From: Furcasterigmium furcatum
Taxonomy: Eukaryota; Ascomycota; Sordariomycetes; Glomerellales; Plectosphaerellaceae
Assembly (NCBI GenBank): GCA_001599815.1
Contig: BCIA01000005.1
Span: 5,340,472-5,404,471, forward strand
Length of the DNA stretch: 64,000 bases
Direction: 5' to 3'
In this document: one piece after another, positions 43,682-53,514 of the stretch
Layout: each line of letters opens with the position of its first letter
Numbering within the stretch: the stretch's first letter is position 1
Notes under the pieces: generated by a model
Told to the model about the DNA's origin: nothing
Database searches by the model: none
The model's input: only the letters and a program-made list of their open reading frames with translations
Made by a program: the position numbers and the translations under genes

Positions 43682-44950
43682 CTAATTGCTCAGGAAGGTC
43701 TCCTGCGCCTTGAAAACCTCTTCGGGAGTCTTCCCGACCAGCTCCTTATAGATTATAGTGTCCGTCGCACCTTCGAGACCGAAGATGACGCACTGGCTGC
43801 GCTCACTCAGGCCCAGCTTCTCGCGCAGACCCTGATCCCTGCCAGCTTTGAGCAGAACGCCCATGTTTGCCGCTGAGGACTCTCCGCAAACGACGGGAAC
43901 ATCGCCCTGGCTGGCATCGGCCAACGCCTTCATGCCGTCGACGGCCACCGAATCGGGCACGGCGACGAAATCGCTGGTAAGCCACTCGAGCACCTTCCAG
44001 GCGGCCGGAGACGGGCCTCTGCACGCCAGGCCCGCCATCAGGGTCCTCAGTGTACCGTCGCTCAGGCGCATCTCGCCCGCCTTTGCGCTTTGAAGAAGAC
44101 AGTCAGCCTCGGTGGGTTCGACGACAACGCAGCGCGGAAACTCGACCGCGGCCTTTCCCGCCTCCGTAGCCTCCTGGAAGCGCTTGTAGAAGCCCAAGAA
44201 GACGGCTGCCGCAATGCTTCCCACGCCGCCGCAGACAAAGACATGCGTGACGTCCTCGACCTTGGGCAGCATCGTGAGGCACTCCTCCACGACAACCATG
44301 TACGCGTTCATGACGTCCTGAGGGATTCCGTTGTCGAAGTCGGTCCACGAGGTGCTGCTAACGAAGTGCCACCCGTTCATCCGGGCGTCCTCCTTGGCCC
44401 GGTTCACCGACGCCTCGTATTCTCCGTCGATGCGAATGACGATGGCTCCGAGGTCCATCATCATCTGCTTGCGGCCGGGGCTGACATGGCCGTGAATGTA
44501 GTCGACGCAGCGGCAACCAAAGATCTTGGCGCCGTAGGCAAGCCCGCGACCCTGGTTCCCGTCCGTCGCGACGCAGACCGTGACCTGCTCAGTAATGTGG
44601 CGGTACTTGCCAGATCGCAGGTCGGCGGACGTGGGTCGCGCACCGGTCTCCTTCTCGACGCTTTCCGCGAGGATCTGGTAGACTGCATAAGGAGCTCCCA
44701 GAGCTTTGAAAGACCCGAGGCCCTTGCCGAAGCGGTTGCTCTCGTCCTTGACGAAGATGTTCTTGAAGCCCAGCGAGCCGGCGGTCTTGGGCAGGTGTCG
44801 CAGCGGCTGGGGCTCGTACTCGGGCCACGTCTTGATCTCATCGATTGCCGGGGTCCAGTCGGCGAGGTTCTTGACACACACGGCCGCCGTCGACTCTGCA
44901 GGCTTGGTGAGCCGACGGGCGTTGGACTGGTGGGAGTAGCTGATAGTCAT
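43682..44950 (-). CDS. 2,3-diaminopropionate ammonia-lyase (PLP)
   Basis: Fold-type II PLP enzyme that converts 2,3-diaminopropionate to pyruvate and two ammonia; related eliminases act on serine, threonine or other beta-substituted amino acids. Single exon, 422 residues. The PLP lysine lies in FGKGLGSFKALGAPYAVY, the phosphate-binding and active-site motif in ATDGNQGRGLAYGA, and the glycine-rich loop in FVCGGVGSIAAAVFLG. Length and motifs fit the bacterial DpaL/YgeX family and its fungal relatives. Start is ATG 44950 (MTISYS); an upstream in-frame GTG is not used. A RidA gene and a Zn2Cys6 regulator lie next to it. RidA proteins are known to clear 2-aminoacrylate-type enamines made by such eliminases, so the pairing makes biochemical sense. 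Confidence 0.88.
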   Translation of the reverse strand: MTISYSHQSNARRLTKPAESTAAVCVKNLADWTPAIDEIKTWPEYEPQPLRHLPKTAGSLGFKNIFVKDESNRFGKGLGSFKALGAPYAVYQILAESVEKETGARPTSADLRSGKYRHITEQVTVCVATDGNQGRGLAYGAKIFGCRCVDYIHGHVSPGRKQMMMDLGAIVIRIDGEYEASVNRAKEDARMNGWHFVSSTSWTDFDNGIPQDVMNAYMVVVEECLTMLPKVEDVTHVFVCGGVGSIAAAVFLGFYKRFQEATEAGKAAVEFPRCVVVEPTEADCLLQSAKAGEMRLSDGTLRTLMAGLACRGPSPAAWKVLEWLTSDFVAVPDSVAVDGMKALADASQGDVPVVCGESSAANMGVLLKAGRDQGLREKLGLSERSQCVIFGLEGATDTIIYKELVGKTPEEVFKAQETFLSN

Positions 44951-45478
44951 CTTGGGCAAGGGAGAGGAGAAAGCTTTTCTGAACGTGTAGCAGTGGAATG
45001 CAGTGATCCGCCGAGGCCGTAGCCCCGGCCTTTTGTGAACCACGTCGGTCTATAAGTCTGATGCATGGCGAGGACTTGCAGGCACCGTGGGCCCCCCAGC
45101 CCCAGGCGGATGCTGAACCAATGCTGTAGACTGGAGACCGAATATCGGGACACTGCTTGGAGTTTGCCACCCCAACAAGAAAGTTCGGCAGCTTGCCGAG
45201 TGCGCCGAAGCCGGCACCCACATTTCGGGGGTGTACTAATCCGGACTTTCCATGACGATGGCTGGCTCGGGGTTTCACTAGCTCATCCGTCTACCTCTCG
45301 TGTATCGCTCGGCGGGCGCCCTGTTCCCCGAAACAACTCTCGGACTGGCAAACACCACGCAACATGCAGAGAACGCCAGAATCCATGGGCCCAGGTGGCA
45401 CTGCTCGTTGCTTTCGGAGCATGCTGCCTGCGGGGAAGATCACCGCGTAAGTCCTCCGCCCGCAATCAATCATTCACG
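44951..45478. other. Divergent promoter region (ammonia-lyase / regulator)
   Basis: Contains a perfect TCGGCA inverted repeat at 45185-45199 and a possible 5' exon of the regulator at 45364-45446. Confidence 0.45.
45185..45199. promoter_or_regulatory. Inverted repeat TCGGCA-GCT-TGCCGA, candidate zinc-cluster site
   Basis: Perfect 6-nt inverted repeat with 3-nt spacer, equal to CGG-N7-CCG, the kind of inverted CGG pair bound by Zn2Cys6 dimers. It lies between the ammonia-lyase and the Zn2Cys6 gene, so it could serve either. Confidence 0.4.
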
Positions 45479-47823
45479 ATGTCTCGGAGATGTTTGGGGA
45501 GATGTCGAAAAGGGTCTGACGCTTTACCTCGCCGCCGCAGATGCCATCGCTGCCACGAGAGGAAGGTCAAGTGCAGTGGCGGCCGTCCGTGCCAGAATTG
45601 TCGACAGTCTGCTCGCGAGGACGAATGCTCGTATCCGCTGAGGAACAGGACCGTCAAAGTCCCCCAGAGGTGAGTGGCCGGGCATGCCCGCCCATGTGAA
45701 GACAGCCAATTCATCTCGCGCCGGCAGCTTTCTCGATGGTCTGTTCCAGGAGATAGAGACGTTGAAGCAACGCAACGCCCCGCCGACGCGGCCGGATGAT
45801 GACGGCCCGGCCGACGACAACCATGACGCCTCCGATGCGAATATCAGCCCCCCACCGCCAGACGACTCACGCTCCTCATCTAGAGCATCGAAAGATCCGC
45901 CCCCTCATATGTCTCCGGGCCCCGTTGCGCACCTACAAGAAGAGGAAGAAGAAGAAGAAGTAGTAGTGTTGGAAGAGGAAGAAGAAGACACGAGCCCGGC
46001 AATCAGCAGCGGCCCGTGGTTTGACAGCTCAACGGCATTCAAGAGCCCCGTGCTCATCGGCGAGGCCGCGGATGCAGCCTTCGCGACGCGGTTCCGACAG
46101 GTCATCTCTGACCCTTCAGCACCCCAGCCAGCCCATCTTCTGAGGCTGAACTACGCGTCGAACGAGTCACTCATGTCACTCGTGGATGTCGACACGCCGT
46201 GGCCCGGACCGTCACGCGCCAGGTTCCTGATCGAAGCAGCGATGAAATACATTCAGCGATCATACCATATTGTGCAACGGCAGTCAGCCATGAAAGTTTG
46301 GGATCAGATAAGCCGGGACGGCAGCCGGGTGCCGGCCATCCTTCGTTGCAGATGCTGGGCATTGTTTGCCATCGGAGAGCTCTACGTCACGAAGTCCATC
46401 GGCGTCCAAGGCTTTCCGGGGATGGCCTACTTTGCACAAGCATCCAAGGCGCTGGGGTATCTGGAGGAGCGTCCTGAGGTCGAGGGTGTCGAGTTGCATC
46501 TCCTTCTGGTCAGTACCCGAGTACCGCTCTTGTCGCCCCTGTGAAGCAGTTGGGACCTAACGAAAGTTGTCTAGTCCTTCTACTCCATGGCACTTAACCG
46601 ACGGTACAGCGCCTACATACTCGCTGGAACCGCAGTCCGCTCAGCCATCGTCATCGGCCTCCACCTGACCATCCCCGAGTCTCAGCTACCAGACGCAGCA
46701 ATACGTGAGCATAGGAAGCGCCTCTTCTGGACGGCCTACGTCTTCGATCGGCTTTGTGCGTCGAACCTAAACCATCCGCCGGCCATCCCAGACGACGATA
46801 TCAGTGTCGAAATTCCGCAAGATGGCGCGTTTACCCAAGGTCAACCCGGCCCTTTCGTCGATGCCGCGTACCACATCGCCAACATCAGGCTGGCGAGCCT
46901 CCGTACGGCTGTCATCCGCTCGATCTACAACTTGCAGAGCCAGGCTCAGGGCACTTGTGCTGACCTGTCCAGCCGCGTCCAAACATGTCTGAAAGACTTG
47001 CAGCTATGGTATGAGCATTTACCGGTCCTCCTACAGATCGACGAGACGGCCATGGACGAACCTCAGGACCCCAGAGTCGTTTCAATCCATCTCTTCTTCT
47101 ACCAAGTCAGTCATCCTGCGTCCTGTTATACGTCACAAACATGTCTCCTAATGCTGGTCTCTTCTCCAGTGCGTGATATTGGCGACACGACCTCTGCTAC
47201 TCCACTCTCTGCGCATCAAGATCGACATTGCGCGCGGTGGCGCGTCTGCAGCATCATCAAAAGTCCCGTCCAATGTCGCGGCACTTTCGGAGGCATGCGT
47301 CCGATGTGCTCATCATTCGATACGACTGCTCTCCCGTGCCTGGATTGATGGGACCTTTGTCACGTTCGACTGCTTCTTCACGCAACACCTCTTCTCCTCA
47401 CTGACCATCGTCGCCATCTCCAGCCTCCTGGAAGGCGTGGGCAATCGGCATGATCGAGACTCCTACGAGGAAGCGTCTCGCCTGCTCGATCAGCTGAAGG
47501 TGGCAGGCAACATGGTCGCTCAGGAGTACAGTAATCACATCGAAATGATGGAATCGACGTTGCTAGCACACATGAACGTGAGGCTTCAATCTCAATCCGA
47601 ACAGGCCGTTGGACAGGGTCCCGCCGGCAGCAGCATCTTTGTCCCGCAGGTTGACCGTGGCTTTGCGGCGGGGACAGTACCAACGGCGGGGATTACATGG
47701 CCGGAGCCGTCATTGCAACAACTCCTGGCCCAGCCAGTACTGGATTTACAGTTCTTGGAAGCTGCTGTGCGCGAGGAGTACTCTCAAGGGCTTTATTGGC
47801 CTGGCATGCATATAGATGGCTGA
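45479..47823 (+). CDS. Zn2Cys6 transcription factor with fungal_trans domain
   Basis: Nuclear regulator inside the amino-acid gene group. Exons 45479..45669, 45728..46508, 46575..47105 and 47170..47823, with 58-, 66- and 64-nt introns, give 718 residues. Zinc cluster: CHRCHERKVKC then CQNCRQSAREDEC, six cysteines, preceded by RRRR. A short coiled-coil linker follows (SFLDGLFQEIETLKQRNA), then an acidic run encoded by GAA repeats near 45940-45990. The fungal_trans middle-homology region includes GLHLTIPESQLP and HRKRLFWTAYVFDRLC. An alternative start at ATG 45364, with exon 45364..45446 and a 94-nt intron, also keeps the frame and gives 725 residues; the basic stretch before the cysteines favours 45479. 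It probably regulates its neighbours (inference). Confidence 0.82.
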
Positions 47824-47869
47824 GGCGACCGGGACGGGTTTGATAGCAGACTGGAGTGCTCTTCATTTA

Positions 47870-48450
47870 TCACAAGTGCGCGGTGAGCTCAATCTCTACA
47901 TCAGTTCCCATCGGCAGCTGCTTTACGGCGACGCAAGTCCTGACCTGAGAAGTTTGTAAACATGTGGTAGACGAGCCAATTGTCGGAGATGAGACATTGA
48001 CCTACCGGCTGAACACCCTGGTTGAAAGCCTTTACATACGCCTCATTCATTCCCGAATAATTCGACATATCCGTAATGAATATGTTCACTTTGACCTAGC
48101 GGAGAAATGGCGCTGAGTATGCTGCAATGGATGCGAATCACAGGGAGGAAGACTTACGACCTGCTCGAGTGAGCTTCCGGCCGCTTTGAGAACCTGAGAA
48201 AGGTTGTTCAGGATCTGGGTCTACCCGATATCCTTGTTAGCGCAGGAGGTCTTGTCATGTCACTGAAGAATCACGCGTTACATACGGTGCGGTCTCCGAC
48301 GGTTCCCTCGACGAGCTTGCCGGTAGCCGGGTCAACGGCGATGCCGCCCGAAGTGAAGACCATGTTGCCGACGACCACGCCCTGAGAGTAGAAGGGTTTC
48401 GGCGGGGGGGCGGCATCCGTGCGGACTTCTTGCTTTGAAAGGGCAGGCAT
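47870..48450 (-). CDS. RidA/YjgF-family enamine/imine deaminase
   Basis: Small trimeric enzyme that hydrolyses reactive enamine and imine intermediates (such as 2-aminoacrylate) released by PLP enzymes. Four exons (48286..48450, 48158..48220, 48006..48095, 47870..47944) with 65-, 62- and 61-nt introns give 130 residues, the normal length. Visible features: PFYSQGVVVGNMVFTSGGIA, QILNNLSQVLKAAGSSLEQV, VNIFITDMSNYSGMNEAY, and VRTCVAVKQLPMGTDVEIE with the conserved arginine that binds the carboxylate. No mitochondrial presequence is evident. It is divergent with the DUF1338 gene and tail-to-tail with the regulator. Confidence 0.9.
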
Positions 48451-48984
48451 TGCGGTTGAGAAGGGGTATCAGTGGCAGATAAACGATTACCAGTAGATTC
48501 TTTCTGGGCCAAGTATACAAGGTATGCTCTCTGGTACCTCTTTGTAGTTTGAGCCAGGCCCACCCGGATCTTCAAATCTCGTCACGGTGCTGAGAGGCAA
48601 TCCTCGGAATAATTCGAGTTTGTCGATCGCGGTATTATCGACCCGACCTTGGGGAGTGCTTTTTCGGCACAGGGCTTCGCCGCCGAAGGCTCCCCGGCTC
48701 CCTCCGCCGAGCCGTGGGAAGCCGTCGGAGTCAACGTGTCAGCCCCGAGACCTTCCAAAACCTCCTGTCGTGAGAACTCGGACGATGCTCGTAAGATTTA
48801 GCTGCGTGTTCGGATTTCCTGAATGTGCGGAGACTGGATAAAGAGCCGGAGGCTGTAGATATATGTCGACGACGACGCTGTAAATACAGTGAAGATCTTC
48901 GGAATACCCTAGGTACTACCGTAATCTAACTGCGGCGTTCCTCTTGAGCACTCCTCTCCTAATTCGTTCTACAAATCACTCGTC
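48451..48984. other. Divergent promoter region (RidA / DUF1338 enzyme)
   Basis: GC-rich with several CGG/CCG triplets, a TCGGCA site at 48664-48669, a TTCG/CGAA pair at 48676-48687 and an inverted repeat at 48695. No gene. Confidence 0.45.
48695..48714. promoter_or_regulatory. Inverted repeat CGGCTC-N8-GAGCCG
   Basis: Perfect 6-nt inverted repeat in the divergent promoter, with CGG and CCG at its ends (CGG-N14-CCG). Candidate zinc-cluster regulator site; unproven. Confidence 0.35.
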
Positions 48985-50493
48985 ATGATGGAACCCATAA
49001 TTAACACCCAGCTTGTGACGGGTATCACTCTCGCGGTTGGTACACCTGACTTTGTTGAAGCCGACGAGCTGAGGACGAGGTTCGCGCTCGCAATGTCGGC
49101 CATGTACAAGCAAGAGGTCCCGCTCTACGGGGATCTAATTCAAATCGTCCGCCGTGTCAACGAAGAGACCCTCCTCAAAAAGGAGGAAGAACTGGCCGCC
49201 GACACGACGGCCGTCAGGGCCAGCACCGAGAGGCTGACTCTCGAGCGCCACGGCGCCATACGGCTCGGCACCCCTCAGGAGCTGCAAACTGTCAGGCGCA
49301 TCTTTGCAGTATTGGGAATGCATCCCGTTGGGTACTACGACTTGTCCGTAGCAGGACTGCCAATGCATGCTACGTGTTTCCGACCGACGACCGCCGAGAG
49401 TCTCCATCGCAACCCTTTCCGCGTTTTCACGACCCTGCTGCGTCCGGATCTCCTCAGCTCTGAAGAGGCCCGAAAGTTATCGTCGGGGCTGCTCCAGAAG
49501 AGGGCCATATTCACAGCCAAGCTGTGCGACATGCTGGACCTCGCCGAGTCCAGGGGGGGGCGGGTCAAGGAGGAAGAGTCTGCCCAATTCATCGCGGAGG
49601 CCTTACAGACGTTCAGTTGGCAGGCTGTGGCAGCTGCCACCTTCGACCAGTATAACGTTCTCAAGGCAGAGCACCCCATTCTCTCCGACATTGCTTGCTT
49701 CCAGAGCGCCCACATCAACCACCTCACCCCTCGGACGCTCGACATCTCAGCAGTCCAGGCCGCCATGAAAGAGGCGGGGATGGCGGCCAAGTCCCGCATC
49801 GAGGGCCCGCCAATCCGCAAATGCCCTATCCTCCTGCGCCAGACAAGTTTCCTGGCCCTCGAGGAGTACGTTCAGTTCAGGAGAGACGAGGGTGTTGGTC
49901 TCAGTTCACCAACCCCCGCGCCTGAGCTGATCGCGGCAAGCCACAAGGCCCGGTTCGGCGAGATCGAGGAACGTGGCGCAGCTCTCACCGGCGCTGGAAG
50001 GAGGCTCTATGATCAGCTGCTTGACGAGAGCATGGGTCGGTCCGCCGGTGCTGACCCGCATCGGGCCGACGAGATCGCGGCCGAGGTCTTCAAGAAGTTT
50101 CCCGACGACTGGTCGGAGTTGAGGAAGCAGGGATTAATCTACTGCGAGTACCACCGTGTCAACGGAAAGACATCTCCGGACCTGGGCGGCCAGGTGCTCA
50201 GCCCTTCCACGCTGGAGCAGCTCATCTCACAAGGGGTGGTTGAGCCGCGCCCCATCACGTACGAAGACTTCCTGCCCTTTTCGGCCGCAGGAATATTCCA
50301 GTCCAACCTTCCGTCCAAAGGTAAAGACGGTGAGCCTTTGCAGCTGAAGCAACCCGAGGCGGACTTTCATGGGTTTGTCGAGGCCCTGCAAGCCGAACCC
50401 ATGGAGCTCGAGACTTGGTACTCGTACGCTCAACGGCAGAGCCTGAGAGATGTGGCAAAGCAACTTGGAATGACGGTTGGTAACTTTTATTAA
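48985..50493 (+). CDS. 2-oxoadipate dioxygenase/decarboxylase family (DUF1338, HglS-like)
   Basis: Single-exon gene of 502 residues of the DUF1338 family. Known bacterial members (HglS) are Fe(II) enzymes that turn 2-oxoadipate into D-2-hydroxyglutarate and CO2 in lysine catabolism. Candidate metal ligands are H128 in GLPMHATCFRP, H243 or H246 in HINHLTPR, and E293 in LALEEYVQF; their assignment is inference from position. Other family features are YYDLSVAGLP, PFRVFTTLLRPDLL and FQSAHINHLTPRTLD. No targeting signal is seen. It shares a promoter with RidA and lies near a FAD D-2-hydroxyacid dehydrogenase, which could oxidise its product. Substrate is likely but not proven. Confidence 0.85.
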   Translation: MMEPIINTQLVTGITLAVGTPDFVEADELRTRFALAMSAMYKQEVPLYGDLIQIVRRVNEETLLKKEEELAADTTAVRASTERLTLERHGAIRLGTPQELQTVRRIFAVLGMHPVGYYDLSVAGLPMHATCFRPTTAESLHRNPFRVFTTLLRPDLLSSEEARKLSSGLLQKRAIFTAKLCDMLDLAESRGGRVKEEESAQFIAEALQTFSWQAVAAATFDQYNVLKAEHPILSDIACFQSAHINHLTPRTLDISAVQAAMKEAGMAAKSRIEGPPIRKCPILLRQTSFLALEEYVQFRRDEGVGLSSPTPAPELIAASHKARFGEIEERGAALTGAGRRLYDQLLDESMGRSAGADPHRADEIAAEVFKKFPDDWSELRKQGLIYCEYHRVNGKTSPDLGGQVLSPSTLEQLISQGVVEPRPITYEDFLPFSAAGIFQSNLPSKGKDGEPLQLKQPEADFHGFVEALQAEPMELETWYSYAQRQSLRDVAKQLGMTVGNFY

Positions 50494-51016
50494 TGAATAA
50501 AAGCCTTCGTTTCTCCTCCGCTTTGTTGGCAAAGAATCAGTGGTCTGGTAACAATATTCACGGTTTCGAAGTGTTAGGATAAACACCACATCATTTGGTC
50601 GTACACACAATCATCCTCCCTCTACCAATATGAGACTTTTCTGGAGATCCAATGGCCATGGCTACAGTGACGAAATAAGGGCGCTCCGTGGTACGCAAGA
50701 CCTTTCAACGTGGATGTGGGGGTTTGCTCAGATTGCCTCAATGCGAACCGAGGTTGATGTAGGTGACCAAGGTCGCCAGTCTCACTGGAGCTTGGATAGT
50801 GTCTTTGCGAAATTCATGTAGCCGGAGCTTTTCCGTATTGTGGGGAACTTGGTCATCCTGTAACTACCTAATCCAAGTGCCTTACGGCTTGCATCAATGG
50901 TCTATGAAATAGTTTTCTTAACTTAGTATTTGAGAACTAGAATATACGTAGATGCCAGCAATTCTAAGCTTATGAGGACGTCTGAAAGATACAGCTTCAT
51001 CTTCCAAAAGTCTAAA
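50494..51016. other. Convergent intergenic region
   Basis: 3' flanks of the DUF1338 and permease genes. No gene seen. Confidence 0.45.
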
Positions 51017-52871
51017 TCAGAAGAGCCATGAGAGAAAGCGGTTGTAGAACCAGGTGCGGCGGCTCTTCCCATGTGACTCCAGCTGAGCCGCTTGCAATGA
51101 GAGAAACTCTGCCTCCTCGCGGTCAATGACATCCTTTCCAGTGTAGAGGTCAACCTCTTGTGGAGATGGAGCACGGCTCTTAGTGACAATTCTGTGTCCA
51201 ACCAGGAGGATCAGATACACCGGTATCCCGATGTAGCCCGTGATGAAAGTCTTGTACTTGGTACTAAAGTCTCCCACAAAAACATCATAGTTCTTCGTCA
51301 GGGCAATGATAACGCACATGAACAGGGCGAAATAGGATCCGTAGATACCGAAGGGGGCAACGTACGGTAACGCCTTGTTGCTCAAGCCCTGGGCCTTACG
51401 GGCTCGGCACCAGGAGATATGCGTGACCAGAATCGAGATCCAGGCCAGAATGCCGAAGACTGTGGTGAGGTTGATAAAGTAGCCAAATACTTCGGTCGAA
51501 TCGTCAGAGACGTTCATAAACGCCAGTAGAGCGAAGAGTGCCGATCCGAGCAGTGCGAAGACGGGCACGCCACGTCCATCTGTACGTTTGAAAATCGCCG
51601 GGGCTTTGCCCTCCGAGGCTAGACCGTATAGAGTTCGACTTGCGATATATAGATCCGAGTTTGCAGCCGAAAAGACGAAGACGCAGATGCAGGCGTTGAT
51701 GATATGCGATAGCACTTCCACTCCAGCTACCTCGGCTGCCACGACGAAAGGTGACGCTGAGGCTCCTGTCTGGGCTTTCGTCGCGAATAAGAGCTTCTCC
51801 GAGTTATATGGAACAATCATACCGATGAGCAGGGCACTCAGACAGTAGAACACCAAGATGCGGTAGAAGGTCAGCCGAATCGCCTTGGGGATAGTGCGAC
51901 GTGGGTTCTGGGCCTCGGCAACGGTGACGCCCACGAGTTCGGTACCCATATAGGCGAAAGTTGCGTTCAGCATGCACGACCAGAATCCTAAAAAGCGGCC
52001 TGAGGATCCCGGATTAATATGCTCACGGAACGCGCTGCGTATAAGGGGCAAAGGTTAGTGTTCAGCAACTATAATTTCGGTCGTCGATAAGACGGAGGCA
52101 CTCACCCAGGGTCGCTCCAGTACCGGAATCCTCGCACGTCTCCATCAGGTCCACCGCCGCAGGTAATAACCAGGGAGAACAGGATGATTCCAAGAATCAC
52201 GAGTACCTTAAAGGAAGAGAGCCAGAACTCAAACTCTCCAAAGAAGCGAACACCAAAGTAGTTGATACAGAGGATAGCAACTAGGAAGATAGTAATAAAG
52301 ACTCCTGGATTGACGACATCGCGGCTGACCCAAAACTGGAGAACTAATGCGCCGGCGGTCAGCTGGTTGGGCGTGACGACAATGTATTTGAACCAGTAGC
52401 TGTGTGAAGATTGTGGTCAGCTCCCAGGCAGTCTACTGCAGTTGGCCGTACTCACCACCAGCCTAGGGCAAAACCAAGGGACGGGTGACAGAAACGGGCC
52501 GCATAGCCCGTGAACCCTGCCGAGATGGGAAGCCAAGCCGCCATCTCTCCAAGTGCTGCCATGACGAGGAATACGATAAAGCCGACTAGGGTGTAGGAGA
52601 TGAAAACGGAGCCAGGCCCAGATTGGGCCAGGGCCTTGCCAGTGCCGATGATTAGACCAGTGCCAATGGCACCTCCGATGGCAATCATGGTAATGTGGCG
52701 AGCCTGCAGGCCCCTCTGGAGTGCCGTGTCCTCGCTTGTCTCAAGACCACCCGTGTACGGCTTCTGCTTGGAGACCCGGCCCTGAGCAATGCTCCCTTCG
52801 TAGACGGTGGTTTTTTCGATATCGTCGTTCCCGGAGGGCTCAGGATGCGGACGGAGGTCCATTTCTCCCAT
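51017..52871 (-). CDS. Amino-acid permease (APC superfamily, YAT family)
   Basis: Plasma-membrane H+:amino-acid symporter. Three exons (52456..52871, 52106..52399, 51017..52034) with 56-nt and 71-nt introns give 575 residues and about 12 helices. The first helix has the family signature TMIAIGGAIGTGLIIGTGKA, followed by GEMAAWLPISAGFTGYAARF. Exon 2 codes WFKYIVVTPNQLTAGALVLQF; exon 3 has FAYMGTELVGVTVAEAQNPR. Start ATG is 52871, since the codon 27 nt upstream is TTG. The N-terminal tail of about 60 residues and the C-terminal tail are cytosolic. Specificity (basic, neutral or acidic amino acid) cannot be set from sequence. It is divergent from the flavin dehydrogenase, which suggests co-regulation. 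Confidence 0.9.
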
Positions 52872-53514
52872 GTTCGCAGCAGACGATAGGTGGAGCAAGA
52901 CGAAAACAATGAGACGAACGAAGTTCGAAGTTGAGGCGAATGAAGACGCGAGTCAGTTAACCAACGGTTAACCTGCCACATAGTTGCCCAGCTCACAAAT
53001 CGGGGGTTTTATATTCCTAGGCCATTGAACATGACTCTGATACGACTTGTAGCAGCACCATTACCCCCACGAGCTAGAGAGCTGGGGAAGCGCGCGGGGG
53101 AACACGGAGGTCAGGTCGGCCGCGTAGCGATGCACGCGCCACAGTCGGCAGCTAGACGGCTCTCCGGCACTGTGACGCGTGAGCTGTGAGGTTTCTGTAC
53201 TGCTCATCCCTCGGCAATGACTGGAGAGATCGACGACGCAGCGCCGATAAGGACGGACTTGTTTGTCATTGAGTTCCATGCCTTTGAACCGTTGCCATTG
53301 GCCCTCGGCGTAGAGGTGTCACGACCGAGAGGGTGGCTGCCAGCTGCTGGCGGCTGCCACAGATGCCAAGCTGTGGTCAGTCTCACCGGCGAAGGCATCG
53401 TTTATGCCGAGGCGTGGGTGCTGCCTCGGGTGAGCTTCAAGTGTTAGAAATATCTCGGATATGTCCAAAGACGTGAGGTCAAATCGGGCATTGTGCTTTT
53501 TGATCTTGACGAAA
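52872..53514. other. Divergent promoter region (permease / flavin dehydrogenase)
   Basis: About 640 bp with an inverted repeat at 52956 and a TCGGCAGCT half-site at 53145-53153 identical to the left half of the 45185 palindrome. No gene recognised. Confidence 0.45.
52956..52972. promoter_or_regulatory. Inverted repeat GTTAACC-AAC-GGTTAAC
   Basis: Perfect 7-nt inverted repeat with 3-nt spacer, 85-101 nt upstream of the permease start. Possible operator; the cognate factor is unknown. Confidence 0.4.

Noticed and set aside
44090..45022. 310-codon open frame opposite the ammonia-lyase
   Set aside because: Antisense shadow; the minus strand carries all the PLP-enzyme motifs.
45940..45990. GAA repeat as a microsatellite
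   Set aside because: It is in frame and encodes an acidic run inside the Zn2Cys6 regulator, so it is counted as part of that gene.
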